This document shows positions 42,801 to 48,800 of a stretch of 64,000 nucleotides of DNA, in pieces (the first letter of the stretch is position 1; every line of letters begins with the position of its first letter). Source of the DNA: Melitaea cinxia (taxonomy: Eukaryota; Arthropoda; Insecta; Lepidoptera; Nymphalidae); contig NC_059422.1 in assembly GCF_905220565.1 (NCBI RefSeq), positions 4,372,001 through 4,436,000 of the forward strand. The letters run 5' to 3'. Under the pieces are notes generated by a model. That model saw only the letters and a list, made by a program, of their open reading frames with translations, was not told the origin of the DNA and did no database searches. Both the position numbers and the translations under genes were made by a program.

Positions 42801-45800
42801 AAATACTAGCGACCCGCCCCGGCTTCGCACGGGTGCAATACTGATACTAAATATACTACAGAATGTCTTTATTTATAGTGTGAAGCTAGCTTATAGCATG
42901 GTTATTAACATAATAACAACAACATTCAAATATGCGTCGTTAGATTACACGTTGTTACAGAATGTACAAGTATTCTTTTAAAAAAATATTCAATGTACAG
43001 TTTTGACTTTCCTACCATTTTATTATATGTAATAGATAATTGGGTTCTTAGGAAGAAATGGCTAAACGGCCATACGACCGCTCATTGTACTTCAAAGTCT
43101 GTAACTATCTTTAAATATGTTTAATTTGTAACGTATTGTTGTAGTTTATAGTAAAATATAGATAAATAATATTAAATACTTAATAATAATGTTTTATTCT
43201 TAAAATAAATCATATTCTTTTATCCAAATGCCTTAACTAAAAAGTGTGCCGTGGTATTATATAAAAAATTATAACGGAACCAATATGACTCAATACAAGC
43301 CAATAATTTTATCTTATAATTAGTATAATTACTTTTAGTGCATGATCAATAAAGTGACTAAAGAATTACTGAGAATGTAAAATGAAAATAAAAAGAACGG
43401 ACACGAAATAAATATGCGTGGCTTAATAAATAATAAAACAAATTTATTCTTTGTTTGTATAAAGTCATGCTGTTTATATCTTTTATTTTTTATTGTATGT
43501 ATCAGACTGTTAATTATATTATTATAGAATAAAACAACTGCAGCATTTCAAGCGAATACGGTTTGAGAGCGATTCGACAGATTTGGCTGTGAATAATGAA
43601 AAAGACAGTTTGACAGATATCAAAAATCATGTGAACTCAGACCTTTAGATGCATGTATAGTTTGGCTAAAGAGATGGAACGTTTCATTTTATACTAATGT
43701 TCGCCCAGAGGTCGAAATTCGATCATAATTAATAATTTGAATTAAAGAAAACAAAAAAAATATGAAAATAAAGAACCTTTTTAAAAAAAAAATCAATTTG
43801 ACTACAGACTGACAATCAACAAAAGAATATAATATGCGCGTGTGTGTCAAATACATGGAAGCGTGTGTAGTGTTTTTTTATTGACCTAATGTATTTTTAT
43901 GTATAATAAAATAAAATATTAGCATTCTGCTCTATATAAACTATAAGTGTACAAAATTTCATACTCCTCCAAGGGGTACAAAGTTTTTGCTTCATCTATT
44001 AATATATAGATGTATAGTAACTAAAATAAATCGCGAAAAATAACCCAGAGGTAAATAATAAATAAACAAACGAACATTTCGTATTTCGTTTATTTTGCAT
44101 AATATTTTATTAAATGAATAGTTATTTTTATCGTATTTAATAAAAAATACGATATAAAAAACGAAATTATTTTCACCACCAAAAAAGATACCATATGTGT
44201 ATATTTAAAAATTCCGAAATTAAAAACTAAATATTTTACAAAATTTTAAATAATTTGAGGATATCCACATATAACCCAAGTTCAAAGGAAGTGAATGTAC
44301 ATTCATACACAAACTTTCACGTATAGCAGGTACTGTTTTATTTACCGCTACAACTTACTTATTAGCATTTTGTAAATTATCATTTGAAATATTTTGAGAT
44401 GCAACGAGAGCTAAAAAAACCTAAACACACATGAAGCAGCCAATTATTTAAAACTGTCGTTCAATGGGATAACTAACAATTTGATATTACAATACTATTC
44501 AATTTTCATGGTAATTTTTCATAATTCATTTTAAGCATGAATGGCTTTAAATTGTACGAAAATAGTACCTATAGATTTTTATTTATTTATTATTTATTCA
44601 TTAATTTTTGCTGCTGTGTGGTTACGGCATCAAAGAATATAGCCACCCCCTCTCTTCCCGTGGGTGTCGTAAGAGGCAAGGATAACACAGTTCCACTACT
44701 ACCTTGGAACTTAAAAAGCAGGCCGTAGGACACAACAAGAAATACCTAGTTCGAAATTTAGGGCAGTCCGACTTGAAAAGTACCACAACCTTACAAAACA
44801 TCACAGCTAACCAATAAATAATGTTGTACTAAATAATAAGTCGGTCTTCCCACCGTGCCTCGGAGAGCACGTTAAGCCGTCAGTCCCGGTTGTTATCGTG
44901 TACACCTGATAGCGATCGTTACTCATAGTAGGGAATATATTCGCCAACCCGCATTCGAGCAGCGTGGAGGATTAAGCTCTGATCCTTCTCCAACATGGGG
45001 GAAGGCCTATGTGGGATATTACAGAATGAAACGAGTACTAAATAATCATCATCATTTCAGCCTACTGCAGTCCACTGCTGGACATAGGCCTCCACAAGTT
45101 CGCGCCAAAAATGGCGTGAACTCATGTGCCTTGCCCATAGTCACCGCGCTGGGCAGGCGGGTTGGTGACCGCAGGGCTGGCTTTGTCACACCGAAGACGC
45201 TGCTGCCTATCTTCGGCCTGTGTATTTCAAAGTCAGCAGTTGAACGATTATCCCGCCATCGGTCGGCTTTATAAGTTTCAAGGTGGTAATGGAACTGTGT
45301 TATCCCTTAGTCGCCTCTTACGATACCCACGGGAAGAGAGGGAGTAGATATATTTTTTAATGCCGTAGCTACACAGCTAACTACTAAATAATAAGTACTG
45401 TCTATTCTCAAGTAGTGTTACGTTCCTGATGTGAGTGAGGTAGCCAGAGATCCTGGGGAGGGTCACGGGTTAAGATTGGCAATACGTTTGCAATAACCCT
45501 GGTTTTGCAGGCGTACATAAGCTACGGTATCCGCTTACCATCAGAGGCACCGTTCGCTTGTTTGTCACCTTCTTAGTATTAAAAAAAAATTACCTTGTAT
45601 TTTTTATGTAAAGCGGAATGTTTACTATATTTGCCCTAATAAATAAATAAATATCTTATAACATGCACACACGTTCGTCTGTTCCTATTGTAAGAACCTT
45701 AATGCTTGTGTTATAGGTGACAGCCAACTGTTATAGCTTTTTTTTGATAAATATACATAGAAATATTACATATGTAAATACAAATACTACACCCAGACAC

Positions 45801-48800
45801 AGGCTGGAATTGAACCCGCAACCTGCGGAGCAGAAAACAGGGCCACTGCAAACTGCGCCAACGAGCTAGTTATAAGTCATAATAGAACATAGCAATAACA
45901 TAACATATTTCGGTATGTTGAGTGCACATGTGAACAAGGCGCTTGCAATATTGGAAAGATTAATTAATGATCAATGAAAAAACTGTCTTAATAATTTGTC
46001 GATATGAAGAATAAGATGAAGATCTTTCTTCACGATGTTCACCTCTAGATGATTAAAAAAGTCGGGCATCTACCAATCGATTGTGTGTTATGGATTGAGT
46101 CAGCAACAAACTTTGATAAATATAAAGATCATTAAGCATGATACGATAAAACATTGTCTAATTTTTAAGATTAAATAATTAAAATTGAAAAATTAAAGAT
46201 TAATTTTGACTAAAACGTTAATTTTTTTTTTATTTATATATTTAATCATCTAAATCATATCTATCCATATAAAGTATCGACAATGTACGAAATCTGTAAT
46301 GTACGAAAATATATTTTATATAACGTTTACATAACAGAGAAAGGGCCCTCAATGACAACCGTTTTTATTTTATTTTTACAAATATCAAATATACACACAA
46401 CGCCACAGCTACAACAGACAATAATAATATGATAACTAATAATATAATAACTGAGGTAGGGCACAGCAGGAATTTCCTGCACAAAATATGGAGCAGCCCG
46501 ACTGGGGTAGTACCTCGACCTTACAGAAGATCACAGCAAAATAATACTGTTTTCAAGCAGTGTTGTGTCCTGTTGGTGAGTAAGGTGACCAGAGCTCCTG
46601 GGGGGATTGGGGATTGGGTCGGCAACGCGCTTGCGATGCTTCTGGTGTTGCAGGTGTGTATAAGCTACGGTAATCGCTTACCATCAGGTGAGCCGTACGC
46701 TTGTTTGCCGACCTAGTGACATAAAAAAAAAAGACAACAGCCTTGGTATAGTGGTGCCTAAAAGCGCCTTAACGCTGGCAGTTGCCGGTTCAATTTCCAA
46801 TCGGAGTGGATATTTGTATCTGAACAACTATTTATTTCCGATCTGAGTGTCTGTCCTCTTTCGAAAAGAACGGTAAGCTGTTGCGCCCGGTTGTTATCAT
46901 AGTCACCTGATAGCCATCGTTACTCATAGTAGGAAATATATCCGCCAACCCGTAACGGAACAGCGCGGTGTATTAAGCTCCGATCGTTCTCCTACATGGA
47001 GATAGAGGCCTGAGAGCAGTGATATGTTGGGGCTGATTAAAATCAAATTAAAAATGTCTAATTTACCATTTGGTCTACTTCAAACGAACTAGTCTAAAAT
47101 AACAATTTCAATTGTTTTAGAACTTATGTTACCTATACCTTAAAATCATATATGTAATTATAATTATACATTGTAATTGTTCAATAGATAAATAAAATTA
47201 AATCTTCTTTATAATAAACATTAATATAATTTTATTTATTTATTAAAAAAATGTTCTAATCTACAAAAAACTACGCTGACGTAGCTATTATTAGGTAAGA
47301 ATATGTCAGTATTTTAATTAGGGATGTGTTATAATTTTTTTGCAATCAAATGTTATTTATTGTGAAGGTCGAGTGATATATTTGTGTATAACACATATTA
47401 AATTGTGTTTTATAATGAAATAGTAAATTTTAAGTAAGAAATAAGTAAGCAAAGTACATAGAATAATTATGTTCGTCGAATATATACGAGTACCTACAAA
47501 GGTGAGTTATCTTATTATATATCTTATTCATTGCTAACCTATTTCAAACAAAGGAGGAGGGTCTCAATTCGTCTGTTTTTTATGTGTCTTACCTCATAAC
47601 TTTTTACTTGGTGTATCGATTTTAATTTTTTTTTTTTGTTTTTAATCCAAAGTCTCATGTATTTTTTGAGTTATTCCTAATAATTAATTTATTTTAATGT
47701 TTATTTAACTACCTACCTTGTATTTCCTGTCAAATAAATTTGTTTTTTTTCTCGTTTTCGAGCAAACACAATTATTGCACAAAAAACTTTTAATGTTTAA
47801 AGTTTATTTCTCTGCTTAAACTTAACAGAGCCGTTGATTTGTACCTACCGTAATTTTTTTTCCTGAATATTTTTTTTTACAACTCTTACCTTAACATTAC
47901 AAATGTGTATGGTTAAGGTGAGAGTTGTGAACAAAGTGTGAGGGGTGGACCCGTATGGTAGTTGCCGGGTCGCGCTGGGCTCCCTGGAGCTTGCTCGGTT
48001 GCTCGGTGAGATCCGGCGTTAGCGGTCGGGCGGGCCCGAACCCCAACGCCGTACAGCCGTTGGAGGTCAGGCCTACCTGGCTTGGAGCGAGGACGCTCCT
48101 GGACATGTGTTCCCATTCTGCAGATGGTAGACTGGTCCGGTTGAGCGTCCCTTACGTGGGGTGACCGGCTGGAGCGTCGGAGGACCTTCGGCTGGCTTGA
48201 GACCCCATGCGTCGTCGGGAGGGGTGGTCTTATGGGTGCCGCCCTCTCTGGTTCCAGGGCCCGGATGTTTTGAAATGGGCCAGCCGCCGGGGCGAGGTGG
48301 TGCATGCTAACGCGACCCCATCTCGCCCCACTTAGGCGGATGTCTGCTCACACGTGGATGGTTTTTATTGAGTAAGTCTTATTGAGTAAGAGTCTGACTC
48401 CTCTCCGATGCCCCCTCGCCGGAGGGTGTCCATGAGGATTTTTTCCACGTTAAAAAAAAGAGTTGTGAACCAAAATTAAGTGTCTTGTAGTTTCATTAAA
48501 ATTTAATCGATATTTGATGACTACTTTTTGAATAATCTTTGATAAGGCGTATTTACTTAACTATTTTTTCTTCTACTTACGTTGGCTTACTTGTCGATGT
48601 AATTTAAGTAGGTTTTTCTTTCGTTTGCGAGCAAACACAACTATCACCAGTCATATTGATTTCTATTATAAAATACTTTACGAGTACATTATTTTGATTA
48701 TTTTTATTAACTATGGCATCAAAATCAAACTGTAGACCCTCTAGACCTGACTCATAAATATTAAAGCTTCAGAGAGAATTATCTTTTTCCGATGCGATTC

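Noticed and set aside
47897..48305. GC-rich open frames on both strands
   Set aside because: They lie in a retroelement 3' end bounded by a target duplication; no protein motif was seen.
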